DNA of 64,000 nt from Chrysemys picta bellii (GCF_011386835.1 NC_088791.1:10416998-10480997), one strand, 5' to 3'. Numbered from the stretch's first letter, positions 33,175 to 44,960 are shown. A program made the numbers and translations. Notes: a model not told the origin generated them from the sequence alone.

Positions 33175-33645
33175 CCTGTGAGATTCTGTGTCCAGTTTTG
33201 GTCACCGCTGTATAGAAAGGATGTAGAGAAATTGGAAACGATCCAGAGGCGAGCGACAAACATGATCAAAGTGCTGGAATGCAAGTCATAGGAGCAAAGG
33301 CTGGAGGAACTGAATATGTTTAGTTTGGAAAAGGGGAGATTAAGGAGGGACATGATTGCAGTCTTCATATACTTGAAAGACTGCCATAAAAAAGATGGAG
33401 AAAAAATTTTCTCTCTTGCCACAGAGGACAGGACAAGAGGCTTCACTGGAGGTTTTCAAAAGGAGGCTGGAGCCATCTGTCTGGGATGGCTTAGATCCAA
33501 CAAATCCTGCATCTTGGCAGGGGGTTAGACTAGAGGTCCCTTGCGGTCCCGTCTCACCCGGGGGTTCTATGATACAGGAGATCAGCCTAGATGATCTAAC
33601 GGTTTCTTCTGGCCTTAAGTGCTGTGACTCTATGAGCTGGTGAAA
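33175..33645 (+). mobile_element. CR1 LINE fragment, sense
   Basis: The bases CTGTGTCCAGTTTTGGTCAC, TTGGAAACGATCCAGAGGCG and AACTGAATATGTTTAGTTTG are from the RT C-terminal part, followed by the 3' region (GGCTTCACTGGAGGTTTTC, GACTAGAGGTCCC) and an end CTGTGACTCTATGA. It is a diverged, older subfamily. Confidence 0.75.
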
Positions 33646-34712
33646 ATGGTTTGAATTTAAAAAGAAAAAGTTGAGGGGAAATGTGTAAAATTTTGGGGGG
33701 AAAAGATGGTGACGGGTTTAAAAAAAAAACCTCATCGCGAGGGCCAGCCCTGGCACCCGGCAGCAACCCTCCTGAAGTTTGGAAGGTGCTATTACTAGGC
33801 CATGCAACTTTATTAGTGTCCCTTTGACATGACCAGGTAAATTGAAATAGGGAAGCAGCCCCGTCTTCTGGTCTTGGAAGCTGTCCCCAACTTGCAGTAT
33901 GGGCAAACCCAGGTCCAGATGCCCCTGTTGTGAAGACTTTGGAGAACATCCCTTCGTTCAGCCTTCAGGGGTTTGTTCATCGCCAAAGCTCTGTGGCTTT
34001 CTGGGCTAGGATAGGCCACCCCCTGTTTTGAGAATGTCACATGCAGAGAAGCTATCGGCCATAAATCCAGACAGCCCCCCCCACCTCCCAGAAGCCGTTT
34101 TGGCCCCTCTTCTCCTTGATTGTGCGGGTCTGAAGAAGCAGGGAAGAGGGTGTGATATGTACATGTGAGTGCCTGCCCCAGCAGGGGACTCTGTATGGCC
34201 ACCAAGAAAAGACCCCCGTGGTCCAGTGCCTCCACTGGTGGAAATCACTACATGGTGGTGCCACTGATGTCACCAGAGCTCCAGCTGTTTGTGGATCTGG
34301 CCCACTGCATCTGCAAAATAGATTAACCCCGCAGGGACTGAGCAGCCCAGCGACCCTGGGGATGAGCTTTCAGTAGTCTCCTACCATTGGAGGGCGTAGT
34401 GGGGAGTTCCCTGCCAACATCCAAGCTCCTGTGAGTCACACTGCGAGGCCCTCTCCCCAACCCCGACTGGGGTGCGGCAGCAGCCTGAGTGTGCTCAGCA
34501 TAGCCCCTTTGACATGCAACATCCTCCAGGACGGGTGGGAGAACAGGCGTGGTGATGCTGTGGCAGATCGGGGCGCACACCAGGACCACTTGCCACTGTG
34601 ATACGGCGAGCCGCCATGACCATCGTGCATGGGCTGAACGACGCCTCCAACTCCTTCTTTCACCCTTTCTTTTCTAGTTTTGACACAGCAGCTGTTCCCG
34701 TTCTTAGGGAAG
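33646..34712. other. non-coding stretch, nothing recognised
   Basis: No gene, tRNA or definable repeat is seen. Short open frames on both strands have no recognisable domains. Confidence 0.4.
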
Positions 34713-34925
34713 CAGCCTGGTCTAATGGAGTGAGCCCAGGGCCAGGAACGCCTGAATTCTAATCTCAGCTTTGCACCCACCTCCTTGCGTGGCCCTGGGC
34801 AAGTCCTTAACCTCGCTTCCCCTGTCGGTGGAACAGGAGACTAGCAGTGCTGTGCCTGTCCCGAGGCCGGGAGGGTTAATGATTATTTGCAACGCACTTT
34901 GAAAACGGGAAGTGCTAAGTATTAA
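34713..34925 (+). repeat. MIR-type SINE
   Basis: The head GGTCTAATGGAGTGAGCCCA is followed by GCGTGGCCCTGGGCAAGTCC, TTAACCTCGCTTCCCC and the 3' part AACGCACTTTGAAAACGGGA with GTGCTAAGTATTA. It is one of the better preserved copies in the window. Confidence 0.8.
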
Positions 34926-36710
34926 GGATTATTTTGGTCGACTGAGTTCTCCACACTATTTTAGAGGTGCGCGGCAGGGCCCAGGCTTAAGGGGGAGCAT
35001 GAATTTGCAGAATGATGTCGAGAGAAGATTTAAACCCAAAAATCTTGCCAAAAAACCCCAGAAAAAGCGAGAGTGAATATAAAGCTGCTTACGCTGATCA
35101 AATGGTCACGAGTGCGATTTTTTGTTGTTGTCGGCGTGGTTTGTTTGTTGGCTTTCTGTTCTAAAAATGGGGCGTTTACCTCAAAAATTTGTTTCTGCTT
35201 GGAAACAGATCACCTGCAGGAGACTTTTCACCAGGGAGCAACATTCAGGGAGGGCGGGGAGAGGGAACCTTTACATGAAAAGGAGGGGGAAACCTTCTAT
35301 GGTTAGTACATGTCTGCATTTCCCTTTCGATGAAAATATGCGTGTGGTCAGATCCTGAGATAGGCTCCTTACTAAGTCACTCCATTGAGTCCAGCAGGGT
35401 TTGCAGCTGCTCAGCTTGTTAGCAGATTTTCCCTTCTGCTCTCAAATTCCTCTGCTGGGTTCCTTCTCTCTGCACACTGCAAGCGGGCTGCATGCCTGTG
35501 TGCCTGGGATATGGACCTAGGGTCCCATACGCGGCACTGCAGCCTCATCTGTAAGATTGCAGAGGGGAGGCAGAGAGGGACTAAGATTATACACGCAGAT
35601 CAGGATAGCCACTGGGCCATCTTCTCAGCTGCTGTAAACCAGGGTAGTCCCATTCACCTCAATAGAGCCACCCAAATTTCAATGAGCTACTCGCACCAAT
35701 GCAATCTATGAGCTGTCCAGCCCCAATGCGTCTGATTCACAGAACTAGATTATGCCACTGTCTATAAGAGCCTCTTCTACCTCTAAGACTCCAGCGTTCT
35801 GCTGGTTGAATACCTTCAAGTATCCAGAGAGCTGGACTCTGAAATTCTGCTCCCCCTGCAGAATTTTGCCGTAGGGGAGGGAGGCTATTGTTAAAGACGG
35901 AATAGCTTCCAGTAAATGGCAAGCAAGGAGAACACGAGGAGAGAACAGTTCCGTGTGGCTGACCAGCCATCTCTCCCCTGATCTGAAACCCCTCTGCAAA
36001 GACATCTTTTCTCGAGTTGTCTCAGCGTGCAGAGCTAAGCCAGCAACCCGACAGTGCCCAAGCTGCATCCTGCACAGTAACTGTCGTGTCCAAGCCAGCG
36101 CGGAAATATCCTGCCCAAACTCTGGGTTGTTTTAAATGTCGGTGCTGGCCTTTTGCAAATCCTGGGAGCAAACCATTTTCCAACACAGTGAGGTGGGGCA
36201 GCAGGGGTGGGGGGAATCAAAGGGAGATCTAGGTGCTAGCCCAACATGCTCTCAAAGGGCCCCCAAACACTGCATTGGCTAACAAATTAATATGAGTGAC
36301 AGCTGGATTATTTAAAGCAACAGGCCAGTCCTTTTCTAGTTTCTGAACTGGACACAAATTTTCTCAGATGGCTCACGCTCCCCGCTGGCTTTGATAAAGC
36401 TTTCCCCTTAAACACGAACTCAACGTAAAGACATATCCTTGGACGACAGTGTTACTATGCGCCTCAAAGAGACGACCGCATTAGAAAGGAGGTCGGGATC
36501 ATTTTTGTTGTCGTTGTTGGTTTGTTTTCTTTGGAAATGATCCTAGTTTCAAAGAAGAAAGCTCTCTACTATTTAAATTGGAAAGCCGTTGTTACTTGGT
36601 AAAGGCAAAGCTTCTGTACCTTTGTTATAATTAATTGTATACCTGTGTATGTAAATATAAGGCATTCCTATTTTGCAGTCCAGAACAAAAAAAAACTATT
36701 TGTAATATAG
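34926..36710 (+). other. non-coding stretch, possible distal plexin 3' UTR
   Basis: The sequence lacks genes and well-defined repeats, and becomes AT-rich toward a strong poly(A) signal at 36711. The last 200 bp (for example TTGTATACCTGTGTATGTAA) look like a vertebrate 3' UTR end. I infer, without proof, that it belongs to the longest plexin transcript. Confidence 0.4.
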
Positions 36711-36716
36711 AATAAA
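36711..36716 (+). terminator. PLXNA2: poly(A) signal AATAAA, candidate distal end of the plexin transcript
   Basis: AATAAA occurs here and again at 36733 and 36737, directly after an AT-rich UTR-like stretch. A GTTGTGATTCC and TGTCTATG downstream region could be the GU-rich element. No other gene upstream on this strand could use it. Confidence 0.5.
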
Positions 36717-36744
36717 GTTTATTAAAAAAAATAATAAATAAAAA

Positions 36745-37107
36745 AGAACAACGTTGTGATTCCCTGATGTCTATGACTGCGTGGAGCCGGGGGGGGCTGG
36801 ATGCGACATAGAGACGGGGGAGGAGAACCCCAGCCTCCACCCCAAACGCGGAGGATGGGCTACGGCTGAAAGCCACACCTGGGCAGAGTGTTTCTCAGAT
36901 TACAATTTTCACACCACTTGACATGTTAAAAAAAAACCTTCAACAAAATGGTCTTGATGTTTCCCCTCCCCTGTTCTCGAGCATGGCGGAAAGCTTCACC
37001 AGATCAACAGCTTGAGTTTACAACAAGGGTGAAGAGATGGTAATCTGGGCCCCCCTTCTCTTTGACACTGGTGCTACTTAAGTGTTGGGGCTGGGACTCA
37101 CGTGAGC
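36745..37107. other. start of the intergenic region, nothing recognised
   Basis: No gene or clear repeat is visible in these roughly 360 bases. Confidence 0.4.
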
Positions 37108-37262
37108 ACAGAATCTCAGAGTTGGAAGGGACCTCAAGAGGTCATCTAGTCCAACCCCCTGACAGATTTTTGCCCCAGATCCCTAAATGGCCCCCTCAAG
37201 GATTGAACTCACAATGCTGGGTTTAGCAGGCCAATGCTCAAGCCACTGAGCTATCCCCTCTC
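37108..37262 (-). mobile_element. turtle-type tRNA-derived SINE
   Basis: On the minus strand it begins GGGGATAGCTCAGTGGCTTG (A box) and continues through a B-box-like TGTGAGTTCAATCC to a CR1-type tail GGACTAGATGACCTCTTGAG. It is a shorter relative of 11118-11298, with an internal deletion before the tail. Confidence 0.8.
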
Positions 37263-39105
37263 CCCCGAGCCTGACCAGCTCAAAGGTGGCTGAGGAATTG
37301 CCCAGGTCGGCTCTTTAAGCACCGGGGGACTCTGCGGCCAAGCCAACTGCCACTCAGGCCAATGGGGTCTTTCCACTGACTTGATTGGGCATTGGCTTGG
37401 GCCCTCCCTGTGCCGGGATCTGGCCCTGTGCCCATCACAGGGACTAACATGGCATTGGCCTTCAAGCCATGCCCCGAACCCGTTAAGAGAGCCAGCCAGC
37501 CAAATGCAGCCCAGCAGGGCAAACAAAGACACCAGCCCAGGCACAACGAGGAACCAGCAAGTCGCTCTGAGCCCACAAGGCAGCAAGTATCCAGCTTTCC
37601 CCGGGCCAGGGCGGGGGGCAGGGGAGTTACACCCTTCCGGCTGTGACACGTGCCAGGGAGCGTCACTGCGAGTGGTCAGGAGCTCAGCCCCGCCAGCGGC
37701 ACAGCGCCCTCTAGCACCGTGCTCGAGCACTGAGGGCAGGACGGACCCTGAGGGACGTGCGCCAACTCTGAACCCCCAGCTGTGCTTGCAAAGTTCCTCC
37801 GCTCCCTCAGCCTGGCCATATCCCACAGGGCTATTCCTTAGTGAATCGCCAACCTCCCATGGGGAGGTGCCCTGGCCCTGCAATGCTGCACACCCTGGGC
37901 CTACCTCGCCCCCTGCTTGACACCTGCCTAGTCATTCATGGCTGTGCCGAGCTCATGTGAACTGGCACCGTTCCCAAGTGGGCGTGTTTGCCTGACAGCC
38001 ACTGTGCACACGTCGACGTGGGGGGCTTGCTGCACCTGCCTCTGAAGCAGCTGGCGCTGGCCACTGTCAGAGACGGGAACCCGGGCTAGAGGGACCCTCC
38101 TGGGCTGAGCCAGCCTTGCAGGTCCTATAAGTGTGACCCAAATCGTCTACACTGTGGAAATAGGTGGCTTGGTCTCTGAGGCCGCCCATGCTGGGGCTGG
38201 GGTCTTGTCAGCCATGGCCTTGGAACTGGCCTCTAAGCTCAACAAACTCAGTTGCCGTCTGAGCAAAGGAGGAAACAATGTCCAGCCCCCCCAAGATACA
38301 AGCCACCAATGCAGCCCAGCTACGCTCAGCTGTCAGCGTCGAACCTCAAGAAGGCTGGGTCATGTCTCATATCCCCTCCCCCGCCCTGCAAACAAAGAGC
38401 TAAGTGGGTCCAGGCTTGTTTGGTGAGCAGAAGGGGGCCTGCGATGGAAAAGCCACGTGGGTGCTGAATGGCTGCCCCTCCTGGGCGCTGGCCCCACGCT
38501 GGCTGAGCCCTGAGACCCATAGGCTGTGACAAGGCAGGTGTGTGTATGCACCAGGGGAAGAGCACTGGGGCGCGTTAGCAAAGCTGGATGGAGACGTGAT
38601 TGTTCAGGTTCAAAGGCAATTCAGGGCGCCCCCTCTGATTTTTTTCACAATTTTCAGTCTATCAAAAAGTCCCTCATAGGGCCGTTCCAGAGCAGGAATT
38701 CAAATCTGGGTCTCCCACACCCCCGCTGCGCACCCTAAACACTGGGCTAAAGGTTGGGGGGGGGCAGCACCACCCCCAGGCCCCTCCGGCCATTTTGTGA
38801 ATGGCTGAAACGTTGTGTGGCAAAGTCACCAACAGGTCTGGTCGACCGAGGCTGCATTTTTTGGCAAATAAACGATTCAGGTGCAAAATGTTGCCCAGCT
38901 CTGCTAGCCAGTAGCCCTGGGGAAGTCACCACCCACAATCCCCCACCACCCACAATCCCCATCTCCAGTATGTGGAGGGCAGCGCACGCAGTTCCCTGGG
39001 AGGCAGCATGCACGTGGCAGGGCTCTCTCTGCCACTTCTTTGGCCATCCCCATTACCGCTGCATCTGAGCACCTCACAGACGTAGGTATATTTTTCCTCC
39101 CACCA
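37263..39105. other. intergenic stretch with a short CR1 tail
   Basis: No gene is supported. At 38040-38130 a diverged CR1 3' end is visible (TGGCCACTGTCAGAGACGGG, GGGCTAGAGGGACC). The open frames of up to 210 codons have no domain and occur on both strands in GC-rich DNA. Confidence 0.4.
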
Positions 39106-39275
39106 TGCCAGTGAGGTAGGACTGTGCTATTAACGCCACTGGGGGCCTGAGGCACAGAGACGCTAAAGGACTTGCCCAAGGCCACCCAGGAAGTCGGTGG
39201 CGGCGCTGAGCATTGACCTCGGGTCTCCTAAGGCTCTGGCTAGTGCCCTAATCACGGGTCCAGCCAGCCTGTCTG
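39106..39275 (-). repeat. MIR-type SINE, antisense
   Basis: The order CCTGAGGCACAGAGACGC, GGACTTGCCCAAGGCCACCC, GACCTCGGGTCTCCTAAGG is that of a reversed MIR. Confidence 0.7.
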
Positions 39276-39699
39276 GTTAGCTCTGCCTGGGCAGTGAGTC
39301 TGCTTCAAAACAGGGAAGCGAATCCCATTATCTCACGCAACTCCCCCGTTGGCCCACCTTTCGAAACACGGCGGCTGGTAACGCTGCAGCACAGCCCCGT
39401 GGCAGTCACTGCCCTGCTCCCGTAGCACTTCCTTGTCCCTGCGCACCGAGGGGCTAAGTCCCCGGAACCTGCTGAGGCCGAAGAAAGCTGGCACGATCGA
39501 TAGGCTTTTCAGGGCACGGTACAAATGCAATTTGTCCAGGCCTTTGGGATGCGAGCAGCCGCTTATTGATCCCGGCCTGGTGCCGATCAGCTGAAAAGGG
39601 AGCATGAAAACAAGCAAGAAAGCCTGGGTGAGGGGGAATAGGGCCCCCACAGCACTTAGGCAGGGTTCCACTGGGCTACATAGCAAGTGTATCAGTTAC

Positions 39700-39945
39700 T
39701 ACTTACTCAGTAGCCCTGGACTGGGGCCCCATTGTGCAAGACGCTGTACAAAGACATAGTGCGACACAGTCACGTCCCCTAAGCCCTTACAGACAAGGCA
39801 AAGGGTTAGGAAGGGAAACTGAGGCACAGAAGCGTGCCATGACTTGCCCAGGGTCATACGAGTCAGTGGCAGAGCCAGAAATAGAAAGAGGGGCTCAGCC
39901 CCTCTGCCCCACCTAGCGTTGTAACCACTGGCCAATGCTGCCATT
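39700..39945 (-). repeat. MIR/CORE-type SINE, antisense
   Basis: The 3' part (ATTGTGCAAGACGCTGTACA) leads into GGGAAACTGAGGCACAG, GACTTGCCCAGGGTCATACG and a tRNA-like end GTTGTAACCACTGGCCAATG. Confidence 0.7.
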
Positions 39946-40413
39946 AGTGTAACAAAAGGGGTCGATGAGCGAGGGCACACTTGGGTGGCCGTCCCTTGTC
40001 CAGCCTCCAGCTTCATGTCAGACACACAGTGCCTTGTATCGGTCAGGCAAAGAGTCACGACAGGACCACACTCACCCCCTTCCCCGCGTGCAGCACCGTT
40101 CGTGCCAAAGGCGACACAGATAATCACAAGCGACACGGGAATCACGTCACCTGAGGCTGAAAAGCACCCACAGCTGGGGTGAAGCAGGGCAGCTGTTCAG
40201 CAGGACACACAACGCTGCAGACAACTAGGGTCGCTCACTGGACAGGTTAGCATGAAATCACCAGGCTGGCCAGGCCGCTGTGGTTAATATCACCCCCGCT
40301 CTTCGACTAGAAATCGTCCCTTGCCAAGCGTGAGCAGTAGCCTTCATTACCTCCCCCTCCAAAGACAGGCCCCTGGGGGCTGGAGTCAGAGAGAGGACAT
40401 CCCCTGTCCTCAG
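39946..40413. other. intergenic stretch, nothing recognised
   Basis: No gene or repeat can be supported here. Confidence 0.35.
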
Positions 40414-41311
40414 CAGGGCCGGCTCTGCCTTTTTTGCTGCCCTAAGCAGAAAAGTCACCCGCCGCCCCCTCCCTCCCCCCCCAGCGCGGCAGGGGAGGGC
40501 GCCGAGCCCGACCGTGGGCCCACAATCCCCGACCAGCCGGAGCGCTGGTGGGAGGGCAGCGAGCCCGCCACGGCTCCGCTCTCCCCGGCAGCCAGAGCAC
40601 CGGGAGGAGGGCAGAGAGCCCAGCCAGGGTTCTCCGCTCTCCCGGATCAGCCGGAGCGCCGGGGGGAGGGCGGCGAGCCCGCCGCGGCTCCGCTTTCCCC
40701 GGCGGCCAGAGTGCCGGGAGGAGGGCGGAGAGCCCGGCCGGAGCTCTCCGCTCTCCCCGGCGGCCAGAGCGCCGGGAGGAGGGCGGAGAGCCCGGCCAGG
40801 GTTCTCCGCTCTCCCGGACCAGCCGGAGCGCCGGGGGGGAGGGTGGCGAGCCCGCCGCGGCTCCGCTTTCCCCGGCGGCCAGAGTGCCGGGAGGAGGGTG
40901 GAGAGCCCGGCCGGAGCTCTCCGCTCTCCCCAGCGGCCAGAGCGCCGGGAGCAGGGCGGCGAGCCCCCAGCGGCCAGAGCGCTGCGGGGAGGGCGGCGAG
41001 CCCGCCGCGGCTCCGCTCTCCCCGGCGGCCAGAGTGCCGGGAGGAGGGCGGAGAGCCCGGCCGGAGCTCGCCGCTCTCCCCGGCGGCCAGAGCGCCGGGA
41101 GCAGGGCGGCGAGCCCCCGGCGGCCAGAGCGCTGGGGGGAGGGCGGCGAGCTTGCTGCGGCTCCGCTCTCCCCAGCAGCCGGAGCGCCGTGGGGAGGGCG
41201 GCGAGCCCAGTCGCGGCCCCGCTCTCGGGCCGGAGCGCCCTGCCGCGCCGCCCCCCTCTAGGCGCCGCCCCAAGCACATGATTGGTGGGCTGGTGCCTGG
41301 AGCCGGCCCTG
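40414..41311. mobile_element. hAT-like MITE, CAGGGCCGGCT family, expanded by a GC minisatellite
   Basis: The termini are CAGGGCCGGCTCTGCC and GTGCCTGGAGCCGGCCCTG. The target duplication is a perfect GTCCTCAG (40406-40413 and 41312-41319). Most of the 898-bp body is a minisatellite of about 58-60 bp built from GCCGGGAGGAGGGCGG, AGAGCCCGGCCGGAGCTC and CGCTCTCCCCGGCGGCCAGA. It is over 75% GC by eye and lacks stop codons in most frames, giving spurious frames of 210-372 codons on both strands. Confidence 0.9.
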
Positions 41312-41319
41312 GTCCTCAG

Positions 41320-42499
41320 GCAGCACCATGCCCTGCCCTGCAGGTCTCCCTCTGAAGTACCAGGCAGGACTACCACTGCTTAGCACGGCAGAGCCAGCCA
41401 GAGGAAGGAGCCACCCACGTTCCAGCCCTTGCTACTCATCTAGTTACAAGAGGATGGACACTTTGGCTTGATTGTTATTAGCAGAGGATTTAGCAGTGGC
41501 TTGACTTAGACAGCAGCCAGAGCGCTAATGCCAGGGGAGACAACAAGCGGAGCGTGTTGGCTAAGGATGGGTAGTGGCAGGCACCTCTCACCGGATGAGC
41601 AATGCAAAGCAATACACACCAGCAAGTCCAAGCGCGGTCTCAGCTGTGCAGCGGTTGCTCCCTGGGGAGCGGGACATGTGCAGTCAGCACAGGCATGTCT
41701 ACACTGGAGCCGTTAGCCACCACTGAGGATTTAACTGTAGCCAGGACACAGGTGGTTGCTGCTAGTCGTGTTCAGGTTGCGGCCTACAGGAAGCGGATCA
41801 GCCAGGTGAGCGCTCTCTGGCCAGCCCAGTAGGAGGCGCTGTGCTAAGCCAGACATTGCTCTTGGCCCATCTCACAATGGTATTTGACTGGAAGCATATT
41901 TCAAGGGGTGCAAGGTTCTCGTCTGGCCTTACCCACCATGGCAGGTAGGGGAGGAGAAGGGGCATAGAAGTCATTAACAAGTGGAGGCTTCAACTAGTAA
42001 AATTCACAGGAGACCCCATGGCACATCCCCTCCCCAACATGGGCAACTGTCTATTGCATCTAGGCCTAGCTGCCCCTCCTGGCAGCACTCCCTGGGTCTT
42101 TGGCAGCAGCACGGCCGAGTCTTTAGGCCGATGCCCTGGCACAAGACTCGGGGGCAGGGGAGGTGGATCCCGAGAGCCGGTGGCCGAGGGTTTTTGCAGC
42201 ATTTTGTATGTTTTTCTCCTTGTTTAAAAAAACTGCTGTGCATGGATTTAGTGCCAGGGAAAGGAGCAAAGAGCTGGCGAGCCAATGGCTCTCAGTGCGC
42301 GCCCCCCAGGACAGGCAGAGCGCAAGCAGAAAGGGCCCAGGGCACTGCACCAACCCCTGCTCAACCCAGCCCACCAGTTCCCAGCCTTTCGCATAGCAAG
42401 CCCCTAGCTCGCAAGAGCAACGCGTTTTGAGACTCCCCCATCTAACGGGAAGGGAGTGGGGCCCTCTTCACTCCGCAGGCCGAGCCCCCAGGCGTCCGG
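41320..42499. other. intergenic stretch, nothing firm recognised
   Basis: No gene is supported. A segment at about 41694-41800 (GCATGTCTACACTGG) may be half of a MITE related to 9680-9975, but I cannot delimit it. Confidence 0.35.
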
Positions 42500-43060
42500 T
42501 TTTCGACCCGAATGCCTAGTTGCAAAAGAACCCCGGTGGCTCCAGTCAGCACAGCTGACCGGGCCGTTAAAAGTCCCGTTGGCCACAGCGGCCAGCTCCA
42601 CGCAGCTCTCCTAGGTGCAGGAGCGACCAGGGGTCTCCACCCGCTGCCCCCGTACACAGTCCCATGGCCAATGGGAGCTGCGGAGCCAGGAGGGACATGT
42701 TGCTGCTTCCTGGGAGCCATCTGAGGTAAGCGCCAGGCAGAGCCCGCACCCCTTCTCCCCTGCCCCAGCCCTGAGCTCCCTCCCTCACCCAAACTCCCTA
42801 CCAGAGCCTGCACCCCGCATCCCCTCTCACACCCCAACCCCCACCTCAGCCCTAAGCCCCCCACCACACTCCATACTACCAGAGCCTGCACCCCCAGAAT
42901 GAGCCCTGCTCCCATCCCCGCACGCCAACCCTCTTCCCCAGCCCGGTGAAAATAAGCGAGGGTCAGGGAGGGGGGGATGGAGTGGACAGGGGGTGGGGCC
43001 TCGGGGCAGGGGTGGGGCAAGGGATTCAGTTTTCTGCAATCAGAAAGTTGGCACCCCAAC
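42500..43060. repeat. GC-rich interspersed repeat, probable DNA-transposon relic
   Basis: The segment runs from GTTTTCGACCCGAATGCC and CTGACCGGGCCGTTAAAAGT through CATGGCCAATGGGAGCTGCG and a long C-rich stretch of 'AGAGCCTGCACCCC' units to a TTTTCTGCAATCAGAAAGTT end. I recall this arrangement as a common turtle repeat, without a name. Open frames over it are not genes. Confidence 0.5.
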
Positions 43061-44562
43061 CCACGATCCAGGCAGACAGTGCATTCCAGCCCCACAGCCG
43101 GCGCTCCAGCCGTGCCCAGCTTTGTTGTCGCAGTGCGAAGGCCGCTCCCCAGATGGGCCTGTGAGCTGCTTCGCAGCAGTGCTGGGGCCCACGCTCCTTC
43201 CATCCAGGAAACGCTGCCCAAGTTCATCAGCGTCCATGAGAAACCCTAGTAAATTACATGAGAAAACAGGGGTGCTCTCCAGTCCCTTCTCTGCAGGTGC
43301 TTATAGTCATCAGAGCGATGCCTGACCGCCTCCCATGAGAGCACGATGCGCCGTGCCTAGCGGGCACGTGTTGTTCTCCCATCCTCGCCCCAGGAGGAGA
43401 CGCGTGCACGGGGCCGTGTCTTGCTTTGGCGGGGTTGGGCGGGGTGTTAAATACACCTGCTGCTCTCTGCTGCGGTTAGAGACGGCCGGTTGCGGCAATG
43501 CGCCCTGCCCCGGGCGTGGGAAGTGGGGAGGGTTGTGACGGGCGTTAATCCCCGGGGAGTTGCACCGTTTGGGATAAGCCCCCCGAGAAAGTTCTGGCTC
43601 CTGCCCAGACGAGCTTTCCCCTTGTGGCGGGGGGACGCATTGTGGGGAAGGGGTTGGAAGATTGTCTCCAGCCCATAAGCAATCCCAGATGGCAGCCGAG
43701 AAGGGACCTTTTAAGAACCAGGCGGGCTCTCCTTTCCCTTTCCCAGCTCACGGAGACTACACAGCTTCGGCAGCCTGCATCACATCAACCCCCCTGTGCT
43801 GAGGGACGTTTCACTTAGCCTCCCCCCAGCAGCCCTCCCACACCCGCTGGCCGTCAGGTGGACGAGGGCGCGCCCCAATGGACTGCCTGCGAGCCCCTCC
43901 CCGCCTTGCCTCGTGAGTCTCCCCGAGATGGGGACGGGGACGAGCAGCCGTGGGGTAAATCACGGAGCCCAAGCAGCTTTCGGCAGCGCACGTGGTTCAG
44001 AGGGCTCCTTTGATCATCGGGGCTTTGCTGGCAGCCGGCCTACACACATGCTGCTTTGGAGCTGAGCGGCTCCCTCTTGCCCCCTGTTAACAGGTAGCTG
44101 GCGTGTTGGGCTGCAGATGGATTTCCCTAAGCACATCCCATGCCTGTGCTATTGCTTGGGGAGGTGAAGCTGGTGATAAACAGCAGGGGGTGGGGGTAGC
44201 CAATTATTTATTCTGAGCCAAACCTTTTGAGCTGCACACCGCCCGGCCCAGGTTGTTTGAATGGCCCTGAGCAATGCGTCTCCCAGCCCTGCCCGGGGAA
44301 ACTGGTTGGCCAGCTAATAGGTCCCACTGTCAGGAAGGGGATTCCCCCACCCCCCGCTGTTCAGCCTCCTTTTTCAGCCTGTAATGTCTCGGTGCATCCT
44401 CTGGGGGCGCTGCCGTGGCCACGTGGCCACGTGCAGAAGGTGGTGAGAGCGCCGGCACTCAGCCCTGCTAACACCCACTGCCTGCTAGTCAGGTGCAAGG
44501 CACACCGGCATGATGGACAGCCATGTCCTAGCCCAATGTCTCACCGCATTGTACCCAACGGC
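43061..44562. other. intergenic stretch, nothing recognised
   Basis: GC-rich unique-looking sequence. There is no exon with convincing splice sites and domains, and no definable repeat. Confidence 0.35.
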
Positions 44563-44645
44563 CAGGGCCAGCTCCTCAGCTGGCGTAGGGCCATTGACTA
44601 CAGTGGCCCTGTACTGATTTACACCCGCTGAATTCCTGGCCCTAT
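44563..44645. repeat. short palindromic interspersed repeat
   Basis: The arms are GGGCCAGCTCCTCAGCTGGC and TTTACACCCGCTGAATTCC then TGGCCC, around a CCATTGACTACAGTGG core. It shares its plan with 267-350 and 32644-32719. Confidence 0.6.
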
Positions 44646-44665
44646 GTCCTTCGATACCCCCCCGC

Positions 44666-44960
44666 CAGGGGTGAAAGTAACCCCAAAGACTTACCGGTAC
44701 GGGGGCTGGGGCCGGCTCCGGGCCCCAAAGGGGCGGGGCTTCAGGTGGAAGGGGTGGGGCTGGGGGTCAGCGTCCCCAGCCAGCCCTTCCAGGCCGCCTG
44801 GCCCACGCCGCCCGGGCTCCAGTGGCGATTTAAAGGGCCTAGGGGGCCAGCCGCTGCCACAGCAATACTTTAATGTGGGCTGCATAAGGGCCAGTACCGG
44901 CTTCTTACCGGGATGCCGGACCGGCCCATATTGGCCCGGACCGGCTCACTTTCACCCCTG
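44666..44960. mobile_element. hAT-like MITE with CAGGGGTGAAAGT ends
   Basis: The inverted ends are CAGGGGTGAAAGTAA and TCACTTTCACCCCTG, with subterminal TTACCGGTACGG / CCGGACCGGCTC. The flanking 8 bp are CCCCCCGC and CCCTCAGC, matching at 6 of 8. The element is 295 bp, GC-rich and non-coding. Confidence 0.75.

Noticed and set aside
37251..37883. 210-codon minus-strand frame next to a SINE
   Set aside because: No domain and low-complexity, GC-rich composition; overlapping frames are open on both strands.
40258..41376. Open frames of 210-372 codons on both strands
   Set aside because: They lie in a GC-rich minisatellite inside a MITE with a perfect target duplication. Absence of stops in several frames at once is explained by base composition; no domain is visible.
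42442..43227. 261-codon minus-strand frame
   Set aside because: It runs over a C-rich interspersed repeat and shows no domain; opposite-strand frames are equally open.
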